Positions 51,282 to 60,929 of a stretch of 63,583 nucleotides of DNA are shown piece by piece. The notes under the pieces were generated by a model, which was not told the DNA's origin, did not search any database, and worked only from the letters and a program-made list of their open reading frames with translations. The position numbers and the translations under genes were made by a program. Numbering within the stretch: position 1 is the first letter of the stretch; each line of letters opens with the position of its first letter. The DNA lies in the NCBI RefSeq assembly GCF_020539865.1, contig NZ_JAJBQV010000011.1, positions 1-63,583 on the forward strand, given 5' to 3'. The DNA comes from Megasphaera elsdenii (GTDB taxonomy: Bacteria > Bacillota > Negativicutes > Veillonellales > Megasphaeraceae).

Positions 51282-54200
51282 ATGAAAAATCTCTTACATA
51301 TCGGCATTGACATCGGTTCGACAACGGTAAAGATTGCCGTCCTCAACCATGCCAAACAATGCCTTCACGCATGCTATGTCCGCCATTATACGGATATACG
51401 CCAAAAAGTTTGGGATTTACTCCAAAATGCCTATGAAATATTCGGCGACCGTCAAATCACGATGGCCATCACCGGCTCTGGCGGCATCGCCCTGGCAGAC
51501 TACCTGCACATTCCCTTTTTACAGGAAGTCATTGCCGGTACCAAAGCGGTCCGCACCTATTATCCTCAGTCGGATGTCATCATCGAACTCGGCGGCGAAG
51601 ATGCGAAAATCACCTACCTGACCGGCGGTAACGAACACCGCATGAACGGCAACTGCGCCGGCGGGACCGGGGCCTTCATCGACCAGATGGCGACCCTCCT
51701 CGACACAGATGCCGGCGGCCTCAATGAAATGGCCAAGAAAGCCGACACGATTTATCCCATCGCCGCCCGCTGCGGCGTCTTCGCCAAGACAGACATTCAG
51801 GCCTTGCTCAATGAAGGAGCCAGTAAGGAAAACGTCGCGGCGTCGGTCTTCCAGTCCATCGTCTTCCAGACCATTACCGGCCTAGCTTGCGGCCGTCCCA
51901 TCAAAGGGACAGTCTGCTTCCTCGGCGGCCCTCTGACCTACTTGTCCCAACTGCGGGAACAGTTCGCCAAAACCCTCCACCTGACACCGGAACAGGTCAT
52001 CGCCCCGGAAAACGCCCAGGTCTACGTGGCCATCGGTGCCGCCCTGGGCAGCATAGACACGAAGCCCGTTTCCTTCATGAACCTCATGGGACAGTTGAAG
52101 AACGTCGATGAATCGACGCTGGCCAAATCGGACCGTGTCGAACCGCTGTTCAACAACCAGGCCGAACTCGACAAATTTCGGGTCCGCCACAGCCAGCACA
52201 CAGTCCCGCAAGAAGATATTGCCACTTACAGCGGCCCGTGCTACTTGGGCATCGACGCCGGCTCGACGACCATCAAAGCCGTCGTCCTCAGCGAAGACAT
52301 GAAAATCCTTTATTCGCACTATCAGAACAACGAAGGCAGCCCGTTAGCAGCCGCTAAGAAAATCGTCGCCGAAGTCTACCGCCGCCTGCCGGAAAAAGCC
52401 TTTATTGCCAAAGCCGGTATCACCGGATATGGCGAAGCGCTGCTCAAGGAAGCGCTGCACCTCGACCTAGGCGAAGTCGAAACCATTGCCCACTATCAGG
52501 CAGCGTCCCACTTCTGCCCGGACGTCGACTTTCTTCTCGACATCGGCGGCCAGGACATGAAGTGCAGCCGCATCAAAGACGGCCACATCGAAGATATTCT
52601 GCTCAACGAAGCCTGCTCATCAGGCTGCGGTTCTTTCCTGGATACGTTCGCCAAATCCTTGAAAATGTCCATTCAGGACTTCTCCCAAGCCGCCCTTCTG
52701 GCCAAGAGTCCTATCGACCTGGGCTCGCGCTGCACGGTCTTCATGAACTCCAAAGTCAAGCAGGCTCAGAAAGAAGGGGCTACGCTGGCCGACATTTCTG
52801 CAGGCCTTTCTTATTCAGTCATCAAGAATGCCCTGTATAAGGTCATCAAGGTCAAAGACCCGGCCAAGCTCGGCAAACACATCGTCGTCCAAGGCGGTAC
52901 CTTCTACAACGACGCCGTCCTGCGGGCTTTTGAAAAACTCTTGGGACGCCAAGTCATCCGCCCGGCCATTTCCGGCCTCATGGGAGCTTTCGGCATGGGC
53001 CTCATCTGCCGCACGGCTTACCACGAAGACCATGCCAAATCGACTATCGTCAGCCCGAAAGCCCTGGAAGAATTACAGGTCACGACGTCTATCCGTCACT
53101 GCGGCTTGTGCACCAACAACTGCCTGCTGACGGTCAACACCTTCAACGACGGCCGTTCTTTCATCACCGGCAACCGTTGCGAACGCGGCGCCGCCGGTTC
53201 GACAACGGCCCGCAAGAAGCCTTTGCCCAACATGTACAAGATCAAATACAACCTGCTCTTCGGCTACAAGCCCGTCGCCAACGCGCCGCGCGGCACCGTC
53301 GGCATCCCGCGGGTCCTCAACATGTACGAAGACTATCCCTTCTGGTTCACATTCTTCACCAAACTCGGCTACACGGTCGTCCTCTCGGATCCGTCGTCGA
53401 AGGCCCTGTTTGAAAAGGCCATGGATACGGTCCCGTCGGACTCGGCCTGCTATCCGGCCAAACTGGTCCACGGCCATATCGAAAACCTCCTGGAAAAAGG
53501 CGTCGACCGCATCTTCTATCCGTGCATCCAGAATGGTCCCAGCGAAGGCAGCAAGGACAACACCTTCAACTGCCCTATGGTCATGAGTTATCCAGAAGTC
53601 ATCCGCAACAACATGGGGGAACGCCTGGCCGAAACCAATACGCCCTATCTGTGCCCCTTCTTGCCCCTCCACGACAAGAAACGCATCGGCAAGCGCCTGA
53701 CAGAAGAGCTGAAGGCTTGGAACCTGCCGGCTCACGAAATCAAAGCCGCTGCCGCTGCCGCTTGGGACGAAGAAGAAGCGTATAAACAGAAAATCTATGA
53801 TTTGACAAAGAAAATCCTGGACAACCTGGAAAAAACGGGACAGCGGGCCATCGTCCTCTGCGGACGCCCGTACCACGTCGACCCGGAAATCAACCACGGC
53901 ATTTCGGAACTCATCAACAGCCTGGGCCTGGCCGTCCTAACCGAAGATGGCGTCGCTCCCTTGGGCCAGTTCCCGGGGCACTTGCGGGTCGTCGACCAGT
54001 GGTCGTACCATTCCCGCCTCTACCGGGCCGCCCAGTACATTACGCAGCATCCCAACCTGGAACTGGTAGAACTTAATTCCTTCGGCTGCGGCCTCGACGC
54101 CATCGTCGCCGACCAAGTCCAAGACATCCTGACCCATGGTCACAAGATCCACACGCTGCTCAAAATCGACGAAGGGTCCAACTTGGGGGCTATCCGCATC

Positions 54201-55577
54201 CGCCTGCGTTCGCTGCTGTTCGTCATGAGCCACCGTCCGAAAGAAGATTCCGTCATCGAACCGTATTCCTACGAAAAGACGATATTCACCAAGGAAGACG
54301 CCAAACAGAACGTTATCCTGGCTCCGTCGATGACGCCGATCCATTTCCCGCTGTTCATGGCCGCCTTCGAACACGAAGGCTACCGCGTCGAACTCTTGCC
54401 TCACCAGGGCCAGAAAGCCATCGACACGGGCCTGGCTTATATCCACAATGACGCCTGCTACCCGGCCATCATGAGCCTGGGCCAGATCATTACTGCTCTC
54501 AAGTCGGGCAAATACGACCTGGACCACACGACGGTCATGATTTCCCAGACCGGCGGCTGCTGCCGGGCGACAAATTACATCGGCATGATCCGCAAGGCCT
54601 TGAACGACGCCAACATGTCGCAAGTCGCCATCTTGTCGCTGAACCTCAAGGGCATGAACAAGCAGCCCGGCTTCCAGCCCGGCTTCGGTTTCTGGCACCG
54701 CCTGGTCATGGGCATGATTTACGGTGACGCCCTGCAGCAGGTCCTGTACCGCACACGGCCTTATGAAAAGGTCAAGGGCACGGCCGAAGCCCTCTTCCAC
54801 AAGTGGCAGAAGAAGTGCGCCGAACAGCTGAAGAAAGCCGATTTCAAATCGTTCAAGAAAAATATCCGCGACCTCGTCGACGAATTTGACCACATCGACA
54901 TGAGCGAAACCATGAAGCCGCGCATCGGACTGGTCGGTGAAATCTACGTCAAGTTCCACCCCATCGCCAATAACCATATCGTCCGTATGATTGAAGAAGA
55001 AGGCGGCGAAATCATCGTTTCCGGCCTGGCAGACTTCTTCCTCTACGGCCAGCTGGACAGCCAGTTCCGCCACAAGTACCTGTCGGGCAGCTGGAAGGAT
55101 TCCTTCCTCAGCAAAACCGCCGTCCGCCTGTTGGAATGGTACCGCAAGCCTTATGAACAGGCCGTCGCCAAGAGCCGCCATTTCGATCCCATCACATCCA
55201 TCTACGATATCGCCGACGAAGCGAAGAAATACTTGTCCCTAGGCCATGAAGCCGGTGAAGGCTGGTTCCTCACGGGGGATATGATCGACCTCATCCACCG
55301 CGGAGCCAAGAACATCGTCTGCCTCCAGCCCTGGGCCTGCCTGCCGAACCACGTTACGGGCAAAGGCATGATCAAGACCTTGAAGGCCGCCTTCCCGGAA
55401 ACGAACATCGTCGCTATCGACTATGACCCCAGTGCCAGCTCAGTCAACCAGACGAACCGTCTGAAACTGATGCTGACGACGACCTTTGAAGGCATCCGCG
55501 AACCGGTGCAGGAAGATACGAAACCGGTCCTGCCTTTCCTGAGCGGCGTCCGCATCAACAGCTCACTGGAAAAATAG
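51282..55577 (+). CDS. Giant BadF/BadG/HgdC-type CoA-dehydratase activase protein (with DUF2229)
   Basis: 1431 residues. Two ASKHA ATPase domains in tandem: the first opens GIDIGSTTVKIAVL (residue 8) with cluster-site motif NGNCAGGTGAFID and RCGVFAKTDIQALL; the second opens LGIDAGSTTIKAVVL (about 325) with NEACSSGCGSFLD and LGSRCTVFMNSKV. A DUF2229 region starts near 610 (CGLCTNNCLLTVN). The rest has 2-hydroxyacyl-CoA dehydratase (HgdB)-like parts with many Cys. Relatives use ATP and Fe-S clusters to energise electrons for radical dehydratases. Such fused proteins are widespread in anaerobes but their substrate is not known. Confidence 0.88.
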   Translation: MKNLLHIGIDIGSTTVKIAVLNHAKQCLHACYVRHYTDIRQKVWDLLQNAYEIFGDRQITMAITGSGGIALADYLHIPFLQEVIAGTKAVRTYYPQSDVIIELGGEDAKITYLTGGNEHRMNGNCAGGTGAFIDQMATLLDTDAGGLNEMAKKADTIYPIAARCGVFAKTDIQALLNEGASKENVAASVFQSIVFQTITGLACGRPIKGTVCFLGGPLTYLSQLREQFAKTLHLTPEQVIAPENAQVYVAIGAALGSIDTKPVSFMNLMGQLKNVDESTLAKSDRVEPLFNNQAELDKFRVRHSQHTVPQEDIATYSGPCYLGIDAGSTTIKAVVLSEDMKILYSHYQNNEGSPLAAAKKIVAEVYRRLPEKAFIAKAGITGYGEALLKEALHLDLGEVETIAHYQAASHFCPDVDFLLDIGGQDMKCSRIKDGHIEDILLNEACSSGCGSFLDTFAKSLKMSIQDFSQAALLAKSPIDLGSRCTVFMNSKVKQAQKEGATLADISAGLSYSVIKNALYKVIKVKDPAKLGKHIVVQGGTFYNDAVLRAFEKLLGRQVIRPAISGLMGAFGMGLICRTAYHEDHAKSTIVSPKALEELQVTTSIRHCGLCTNNCLLTVNTFNDGRSFITGNRCERGAAGSTTARKKPLPNMYKIKYNLLFGYKPVANAPRGTVGIPRVLNMYEDYPFWFTFFTKLGYTVVLSDPSSKALFEKAMDTVPSDSACYPAKLVHGHIENLLEKGVDRIFYPCIQNGPSEGSKDNTFNCPMVMSYPEVIRNNMGERLAETNTPYLCPFLPLHDKKRIGKRLTEELKAWNLPAHEIKAAAAAAWDEEEAYKQKIYDLTKKILDNLEKTGQRAIVLCGRPYHVDPEINHGISELINSLGLAVLTEDGVAPLGQFPGHLRVVDQWSYHSRLYRAAQYITQHPNLELVELNSFGCGLDAIVADQVQDILTHGHKIHTLLKIDEGSNLGAIRIRLRSLLFVMSHRPKEDSVIEPYSYEKTIFTKEDAKQNVILAPSMTPIHFPLFMAAFEHEGYRVELLPHQGQKAIDTGLAYIHNDACYPAIMSLGQIITALKSGKYDLDHTTVMISQTGGCCRATNYIGMIRKALNDANMSQVAILSLNLKGMNKQPGFQPGFGFWHRLVMGMIYGDALQQVLYRTRPYEKVKGTAEALFHKWQKKCAEQLKKADFKSFKKNIRDLVDEFDHIDMSETMKPRIGLVGEIYVKFHPIANNHIVRMIEEEGGEIIVSGLADFFLYGQLDSQFRHKYLSGSWKDSFLSKTAVRLLEWYRKPYEQAVAKSRHFDPITSIYDIADEAKKYLSLGHEAGEGWFLTGDMIDLIHRGAKNIVCLQPWACLPNHVTGKGMIKTLKAAFPETNIVAIDYDPSASSVNQTNRLKLMLTTTFEGIREPVQEDTKPVLPFLSGVRINSSLEK

Positions 55578-55602
55578 TTCAAATAAAAAGGGGGTATGTA
55601 TC

Positions 55603-56499
55603 ATGAAAAACATCTTAGTTCCCATTGACGGTTCCCAGCCGTCGCACAACGCCTTGCAGCATGCCATCGACATTGCCAACGTCTACAACGCTGAATTGAC
55701 CATCGTCAATATCACCAATGCCGATGCCGTCCTGGACAGCTTCGATGTCTTCGAAGACATGACAGACGAAAAAGTCAAGAACCTGACCAAGCTGGCCAAG
55801 GACAAGAGCGGCTACGTCCTGGAAAAAGCCATGGAAGCCGTTCCGGAAAATCTGATGGTCCACACGGTCCAGCTGGTCAGCACGCCGGAAATCGGCATCC
55901 TCAGCGAAGCGGAAAAATGCGATGCCGACCTCATCGTCATGGGGCGTCGCGGCAGTCATTCCCTGTCGGAACAGATTCTGGGCAGTGCCAGCACGTACGT
56001 CCTGGCCCATGCCAAATGCCCGGTCCTGCTGGCACACAATGAAAAAGAAGGCCCATATCAGCGCATCCTCGTCCCGGCCGACGGCTCGGAAGAATCGCTG
56101 AAAGCCGTCCGCTACGCCGTAGAATTCGCCAAGGCCGATGGCGCATCGGTTACAGTCTTCCACGTAGCCAACATGCGCGATCTCATTGCTGAAGAAACGG
56201 CACTGGACCAGAAGAAACGTGGCCTCGAAGATTTGACGGACCGCCTGCGCCAAAGCGCTGACCGTGTCTTTGCTTTGTGCAAAGCGGCCATAGCTGACCA
56301 TAAAGGCGACGTGAACCTCCACTTCGTCGCCAATATCGGCCGCCCGGGCCCGACGATCCTCAAAAAAGCCGAAAAAGATGGCTCAGACTTGCTCATCATG
56401 GGCAGCCGTGGCCGCAGCGGTCTGACCTCGATCCTTTTGGGCAGCGTCAGCCGCTACATCACGACCCATTCGGGCCTGCCCGTCATGATCGTAAAATGA
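55603..56499 (+). CDS. Tandem universal stress protein (two UspA domains)
   Basis: 298 residues. Two Usp domains, 1-145 (ILVPIDGSQPSHNALQHAI ... MGRRGSHSLSEQILGSASTYV) and 150-298 (ILVPADGSEESLKAVRYAV ... MGSRGRSGLTSILLGSVSRY). Both keep the G-x2-G-x9-G-(S) ATP motif. It begins 25 bp after the activase gene with GGGGGT upstream, so the two are probably co-transcribed. Confidence 0.93.
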   Translation: MKNILVPIDGSQPSHNALQHAIDIANVYNAELTIVNITNADAVLDSFDVFEDMTDEKVKNLTKLAKDKSGYVLEKAMEAVPENLMVHTVQLVSTPEIGILSEAEKCDADLIVMGRRGSHSLSEQILGSASTYVLAHAKCPVLLAHNEKEGPYQRILVPADGSEESLKAVRYAVEFAKADGASVTVFHVANMRDLIAEETALDQKKRGLEDLTDRLRQSADRVFALCKAAIADHKGDVNLHFVANIGRPGPTILKKAEKDGSDLLIMGSRGRSGLTSILLGSVSRYITTHSGLPVMIVK

Positions 56500-56503
56500 T
56501 GAA

Positions 56504-56570
56504 CTCGTGGCTTCGGCCTATGGCCTAGTGGTTCGTGGTTTGTAGGGGCGCCCACGTGGGGCGTCCGTCC
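56504..56570 (+). repeat. Dispersed palindromic intergenic repeat, copy 6
   Basis: CTCGTGGCTTCGG, AGTGGTTCGTGG, then GTAGGGGCGCCCACGTGGGG and CGTCCGTCC. The most complete copy of the repeat, placed just after a stop codon. Confidence 0.7.
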
Positions 56571-56600
56571 GGAATGATGGGGATAACATTATTTGCCAAT

Positions 56601-56646
56601 AAAAAAGAACATTACATGAAATCGTTATCATGTAATGTTCTTTTTT
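56601..56646. terminator. Bidirectional intrinsic terminator
   Basis: A perfect 12-bp stem (GAACATTACATG at 56607-56618 and CATGTAATGTTC at 56629-56640) with A6 before and T6 after, between the convergent Usp and molybdenum hydroxylase genes. Its stem is unrelated to the GCTGTC family. Confidence 0.95.
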
Positions 56647-56678
56647 ATGCTTGGTATGGCGAACCGCAACCTGCGGTC

Positions 56679-56706
56679 GGCGGGCTCGCTACGTGCGAGC
56701 CCCTAC
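56679..56706 (-). repeat. Dispersed palindromic intergenic repeat, copy 7
   Basis: GGCGGGCTCGCTACGTGCGA then GCCCCTAC; differs at one base from 34560-34587. Palindromic core GGGCTCGC-ACGT-GCGAGCCC. Confidence 0.75.
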
Positions 56707-56724
56707 ATTGCGACGTATGGATCC

Positions 56725-59010
56725 CTATTTCGATCTCATTGCGTTGTAGAGTTTTTCTGCCGTCATGGGAAGATCGCGCAGCCAGATGCCCGTGGCGTTA
56801 TAAATAGCGTGGGCAATGGCCGGTGCCGGCGAATCGATGACGAGTTCACCAATGGACTTTGCACCGAAAGGCCCATTCGGTTCATAGCTCGGCTCAAATT
56901 CGACGTTGATCTGGCCCAGATCCATCCGCGTCGGCATGCGGTACTGCATGAAGGAGTTGTTCTGCAAGCGGCCCGACGGCGTATACTGGATATTTTCGGT
57001 CAGGGCCATGCCGATGGCCTGGACGAGGCCCCCTTCGGTCTGGACCTTGGCCAGAGCCGGATTGATGACCGTGCCGCAGTCGACGACGGCATCATACTGT
57101 ACCAGCGAGATGTGCCCCGTTTCCGGGTCGACGTCGACCGTTGCCGCCCCCGCCATATACGGCGGCGGGCTCGTCGGCGAATAGCACGATTCGGTCGCTT
57201 CCAAGGCGATGTCGTTCATGAACATGGCGTCATTACCCAGGTCCTTGAGGGTGATTTTCTTCCCCGTAGACAAATCCGTAATGGCTTGGCCGTCAAATTC
57301 CAAATTGTCGATACTAGCCGTGCCGAGTTTGACAGCTGCCCGTTCTTTCATGCGCTTAATCAAACTCTGGCAGGTTTTGACGACGGCATTGCCCGTAAGG
57401 TATGTCGTCGACGAGGCATAAGAGCCGCTGTCGTAAGGCGAGGTATCCGTATCGACGCCATAAGTAACGACATTGTCAACAGGGCACATGAGACATTCGG
57501 CGGCAATCTGGGCTAGAATCGTATCGCAACCTGTTCCCATATCGGTGGCGCCGATATTGAGGGAATAGAAGCCGTCATCGTTAACTTTAATCGTGACCGA
57601 AGCGACGTCTACGTTGGAAATACTCGATCCCTGCATAGCCGTCGCGATGCCGATGGCCCGGATATGCCCGTTGGGCAGGACCTGGCGCGGGCAATCATCG
57701 TTCCAGCCCGACATCTGGACGACCCGTTCCAGACATTTATCTAACATACAGCTCAACGCCGTTTCATTGAAATACGCCGGCAGGACTTGGCCCTGGCGGA
57801 CCATATTCTTCAGGCGCAAGGCGACGGGACTCATGTGCAGAACCGCAGCCAGTTCGTTGACAGCCGTTTCCAGGGCAAACAGCCCCTGCGTCGCACCGTA
57901 ACCGCGATAAGCGCCGGCTGCTATCGTATTGGTATAAACGCAAGTATAACTGAAGCGGAAGGCTTCGGCTGCATTATATAAAGGAATCGACTTATGACCT
58001 GACAAAGTGACCGTCGTCGGTGTGTGTTCGCCATAAGCGCCAGCATTCCACAGGGAGTCGAGGAAGATACCGCGGATATGGCCGTCTTTGCTGGCACCGA
58101 GGACGACGCGGATCTGCGATTCATGACGCGGCGTCGATACGGTCATCGATTCTTCCCGGCTGTAAACCATGTAAGCCGGTTTCCCCGTCAGCCAGGCAAT
58201 ATAAGCCGGATATACTTCCATGACGACAGTCTGCTTGGAACCGAAACCGCCGCCAATGCGCGGCTTGATGACGCGGATCTTGGCCTTCGGGATTTCCAGA
58301 GCGGTAGCGACGACGCGGCGGACGTGGAACGGGACCTGCGTCGAGCTGACGATGGTCAGGCGGCCAAAGGCGTCCTTATAAGCATAGGCCCGGAACGTTT
58401 CCATCGCGCCTTGCTGATTCTGGCGCGTATGATAGGTCCTGTCGATGACGACATCTGACGAAGCCAGGACGGCATCGACGTCGCCGTATTCATCGCAAGC
58501 CTGGGCCACGAGATTGCGCTGATTGTCGCCGCCGACATCGACGAGTGGTTTCCAGTTATCTTCAGGATGGACGACGATCTCGTTGTCTAAGGCCTTAGTG
58601 AAATCCAGTAGCGGTTCCTGCACATCGTACTCGACGCGGATAATACGCAGGGCCTTATCGACGGCTTCTTCACTCGTACCGGCGACGAGAGCCACAGGAT
58701 CGCCGACGAAGCGTATCTGCTTGTCCAAGATGAGGCGGTCATACGGGCTCAATTCCGGATAGGTCTGACCGGCAATGGTGAACCGCGACTGAGGCACGTC
58801 TTCAGCCGTAACGATGCAGACGATGCCCGGCACTTTTTCGGCAGCGCTCTTATTCACCTTCTTGACGATGGCTCTGGCATGGGGGCTGCGCAGGGCCTTG
58901 ACGATGAGACAGTCCTTGGGCCGCAGGTCATCTGTATAGACTGGCTGTCCCGTGACCAGGGCCTGAGAATCCTTCTTAGCGACGCCGTGATTGATGGCTT
59001 TGTATTCCAT
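56725..59010 (-). CDS. Molybdenum hydroxylase large (molybdopterin-binding) subunit, xanthine dehydrogenase family
   Basis: 761 residues. The N-terminal hammerhead domain (about 15-125) is followed by the Mo-pterin domains with RIGGGFGSKQ (about 250), GAYRGYGATQG (about 370) and the catalytic glutamate in GPFGAKSIGELV (about 725). It hydroxylates an N-heteroaromatic such as a purine or nicotinate; the substrate cannot be read from sequence. AAGGAGG precedes the ATG. Its start overlaps the last codon of the 2Fe-2S gene. No xdhC-type cofactor chaperone is adjacent. Confidence 0.9.
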   Translation of the reverse strand: MEYKAINHGVAKKDSQALVTGQPVYTDDLRPKDCLIVKALRSPHARAIVKKVNKSAAEKVPGIVCIVTAEDVPQSRFTIAGQTYPELSPYDRLILDKQIRFVGDPVALVAGTSEEAVDKALRIIRVEYDVQEPLLDFTKALDNEIVVHPEDNWKPLVDVGGDNQRNLVAQACDEYGDVDAVLASSDVVIDRTYHTRQNQQGAMETFRAYAYKDAFGRLTIVSSTQVPFHVRRVVATALEIPKAKIRVIKPRIGGGFGSKQTVVMEVYPAYIAWLTGKPAYMVYSREESMTVSTPRHESQIRVVLGASKDGHIRGIFLDSLWNAGAYGEHTPTTVTLSGHKSIPLYNAAEAFRFSYTCVYTNTIAAGAYRGYGATQGLFALETAVNELAAVLHMSPVALRLKNMVRQGQVLPAYFNETALSCMLDKCLERVVQMSGWNDDCPRQVLPNGHIRAIGIATAMQGSSISNVDVASVTIKVNDDGFYSLNIGATDMGTGCDTILAQIAAECLMCPVDNVVTYGVDTDTSPYDSGSYASSTTYLTGNAVVKTCQSLIKRMKERAAVKLGTASIDNLEFDGQAITDLSTGKKITLKDLGNDAMFMNDIALEATESCYSPTSPPPYMAGAATVDVDPETGHISLVQYDAVVDCGTVINPALAKVQTEGGLVQAIGMALTENIQYTPSGRLQNNSFMQYRMPTRMDLGQINVEFEPSYEPNGPFGAKSIGELVIDSPAPAIAHAIYNATGIWLRDLPMTAEKLYNAMRSK

Positions 59011-59477
59011 TATGCCCGGACCTCCTTCCCTTTCGCTTTGAAATAAGCCTTAATAGCCCGCATATGACTTATATAACCGGTGCAGCGGCAAAGATTCCCT
59101 GACAGGAATTCCTTGATTTCGTCTTCTGTCGGCGCATCCAGCTTACGGACCATGGCCAGGACGTTCATGACGAAACCGGGATTACAGAAGCCACACTGGT
59201 CGGCGCCTTCGCGGCCCATATAGAAAGCGAATTCTTTCGCTTCATCCTGCAACCCTTCGAGGGTCGTCACATGGCGGCCGTCGATACGGACAGCCAACAG
59301 AGCACACGATAACATCGGCACGTCATCGACCCAGACCGTACAGAGGCCGCAGTTCGTCGTTTCACAACCGCACTTGACACTGTAACAGCCCTGGCTGCGG
59401 AGAAAATCATAGAGCATCAGGCCCGGTGCGACATCAGCCGTCGCCTTCTTGCCGTTCAGCCAATACGTAATGGTCAT
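59010..59477 (-). CDS. Molybdenum hydroxylase 2Fe-2S subunit
   Basis: 155 residues from the ATG at 59477 (a GTG at 59480 is equally near GGGAGGTG). The plant-type [2Fe-2S] motif CGCETTNCGLC is near 38-48 and the second cluster's CGFCNPGFVMN with CRCTGY lies at about 95-135. It relays electrons from the Mo site to FAD. Overlaps both neighbours in the operon. Confidence 0.94.
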   Translation of the reverse strand: MTITYWLNGKKATADVAPGLMLYDFLRSQGCYSVKCGCETTNCGLCTVWVDDVPMLSCALLAVRIDGRHVTTLEGLQDEAKEFAFYMGREGADQCGFCNPGFVMNVLAMVRKLDAPTEDEIKEFLSGNLCRCTGYISHMRAIKAYFKAKGKEVRA

Positions 59478-60259
59478 CACTGGTCACCTCCCAAGACTTT
59501 TGTCAATAAGCGCCGGCAGAGGACGACAGCCATATCGTGGCGATAATCGGCTGAACCGCGCATATTGCTTTCATAGTTCATGGAGCCAGCCATCTTTTCA
59601 GCAGCCCCTTCCAGCCCTTGGCGGCGCACGTCGCTCACGGACTGGCAGAGCACCTGGGCCCGAGCCGGACGGGCACCGATAACACAGCGCACGTCTTCTG
59701 AATCAGCCGACACGGCGACAGCAATGACAGGGAAGTCTGTTTCATTGAGGCGCAGCGAATCATACGCCGTCTGGCAAGCCCTTTTCGGGACGACGATATA
59801 GGTCACGATATCTTTCCCCGGCCCGGTCTGGCCGAAGTCTGCCAGGCTGACCGCGCCGCCTTTGTACAATTCGACTTGAGCATCCAAGGCCAAGAACAGC
59901 GTCCAGATGTCGGAAAAGCCGAAACGGCCGCTAATACTGCCACCGACTGTCGCCATGTTGCGGAACTGGGTCCCGACGATATGGCGGACAGCTTCTTTCA
60001 TAGCCCCTTGGGTAAAAGCAGCCAACCCTTCATGGCCTTCTAACTGCCCCAACGTGACCATAGCACCGATGCGGAAACAATCATCTCCTTCTTCGATTTT
60101 GTCCAGCCCCAGCCCGGACAAGTCGATAGCCTGGGCAATGCGCCGCTGCGGCGACAAGCGGAGCCAGCAGCCGCCGCCGAGGACGACAGCGGCCCGCTTC
60201 TGATTGAGCTCCCATGCTTCTTCCAGCGATGCCGCTTTCGTATATTGCGCAATATTCAT
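59477..60259 (-). CDS. Molybdenum hydroxylase FAD-binding subunit
   Basis: 260 residues. FAD motif AVVLGGGCWLRL (about 25) and TVGGSISGRFGFSD (about 105), then a C-terminal CO-dehydrogenase-flavoprotein-type domain. Final electron acceptor site of the complex. First gene of the operon. AAAGGAGGG precedes the ATG, and a small ACCCT/AGGGT hairpin encloses part of this ribosome site. The N terminus is slightly short compared with many XdhB proteins. Confidence 0.88.
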   Translation of the reverse strand: MNIAQYTKAASLEEAWELNQKRAAVVLGGGCWLRLSPQRRIAQAIDLSGLGLDKIEEGDDCFRIGAMVTLGQLEGHEGLAAFTQGAMKEAVRHIVGTQFRNMATVGGSISGRFGFSDIWTLFLALDAQVELYKGGAVSLADFGQTGPGKDIVTYIVVPKRACQTAYDSLRLNETDFPVIAVAVSADSEDVRCVIGARPARAQVLCQSVSDVRRQGLEGAAEKMAGSMNYESNMRGSADYRHDMAVVLCRRLLTKVLGGDQ

Positions 60260-60346
60260 AAAAAACCCTCCTTTGCAGGGTAAAAAATAAACTTCAATGC
60301 ATAATTCATCAAGTTTATTATACCAGCAAAGAAGAGCGGCCGCAAG

Positions 60347-60365
60347 GGCTCGTGGCTAACGGCTA
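60347..60365 (+). repeat. Partial copy of the GTGGCT repeat arm
   Basis: GGGCTCGTGGCTAACGGCT between the hydroxylase operon and the GGDEF remnant resembles the arm of the dispersed repeat, without the palindrome. Confidence 0.35.
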
Positions 60366-60916
60366 ACTTGCCGTTTATGATAGCACCGTTTTGCTTCATA
60401 CATGTGCTTATCGGCGGCCTGCAGGACCGGAGACAAGCCTTGGACGGCTTCGGCTACCCAATGATAGCCTAGGGCAATGTTCAAGTTTTGGAACGCGATT
60501 TGTCTGCGGATCTGATAGCAGGCCTGATAGAAATTCCGTTCTTCCACATGCTGCCAGATGATGACGAATTCATCGCCGCCGATGCGAAATACCTCACCGC
60601 CATGGCGATATTGCTGAAGAATCGACGCCGTATGACAGATGAGCCGGTCGCCGCTGGCATGACCTTCTTCGTCGTTCGTCTTCTTGAGGTTATTGATGTC
60701 GGCAAAGAGGACGCCCATACTGACCTGGCAGTTGACGTGCTGCTGATAGGCATCGAAGGCATTGCGGTTAAACACGCCGGTCATTTGATCGATGAAACTG
60801 TGATTTCGCATCTGATAAATATGGTCGCGGCCTTTGAGCAGCACCAAAAGGAAGCTGCCTGCCAGGCGGAGTAGTCCGTCAGCCTGTTCCCTTGCATCGG
60901 CATAAACAGCATACAA
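60356..60916 (-). pseudogene. GGDEF diguanylate cyclase, apparently 5'-truncated
   Basis: 186 residues covering a short helical linker (LLVLLKGRDHIYQM) and a complete-looking GGDEF domain: SFIDQMTGVFNRNAFD, then VFRIGGDEFVII near 120. The inhibitory RxxD site upstream of GGDEF is not kept (RHGG). No sensor domain or ribosome-binding site is present, and the frame starts 13 bp after the GH18 remnant ends. The catalytic domain could still be made if translated, but a truncated relic is more likely. A complete cyclase would make c-di-GMP. Confidence 0.65.
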
Positions 60917-60929
60917 AAGTATAGCTATA

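Noticed and set aside
53937..55181. Long minus-strand open frame opposite the activase gene
   Set aside because: It arises from strong codon bias of the plus-strand gene and has no recognisable domain.
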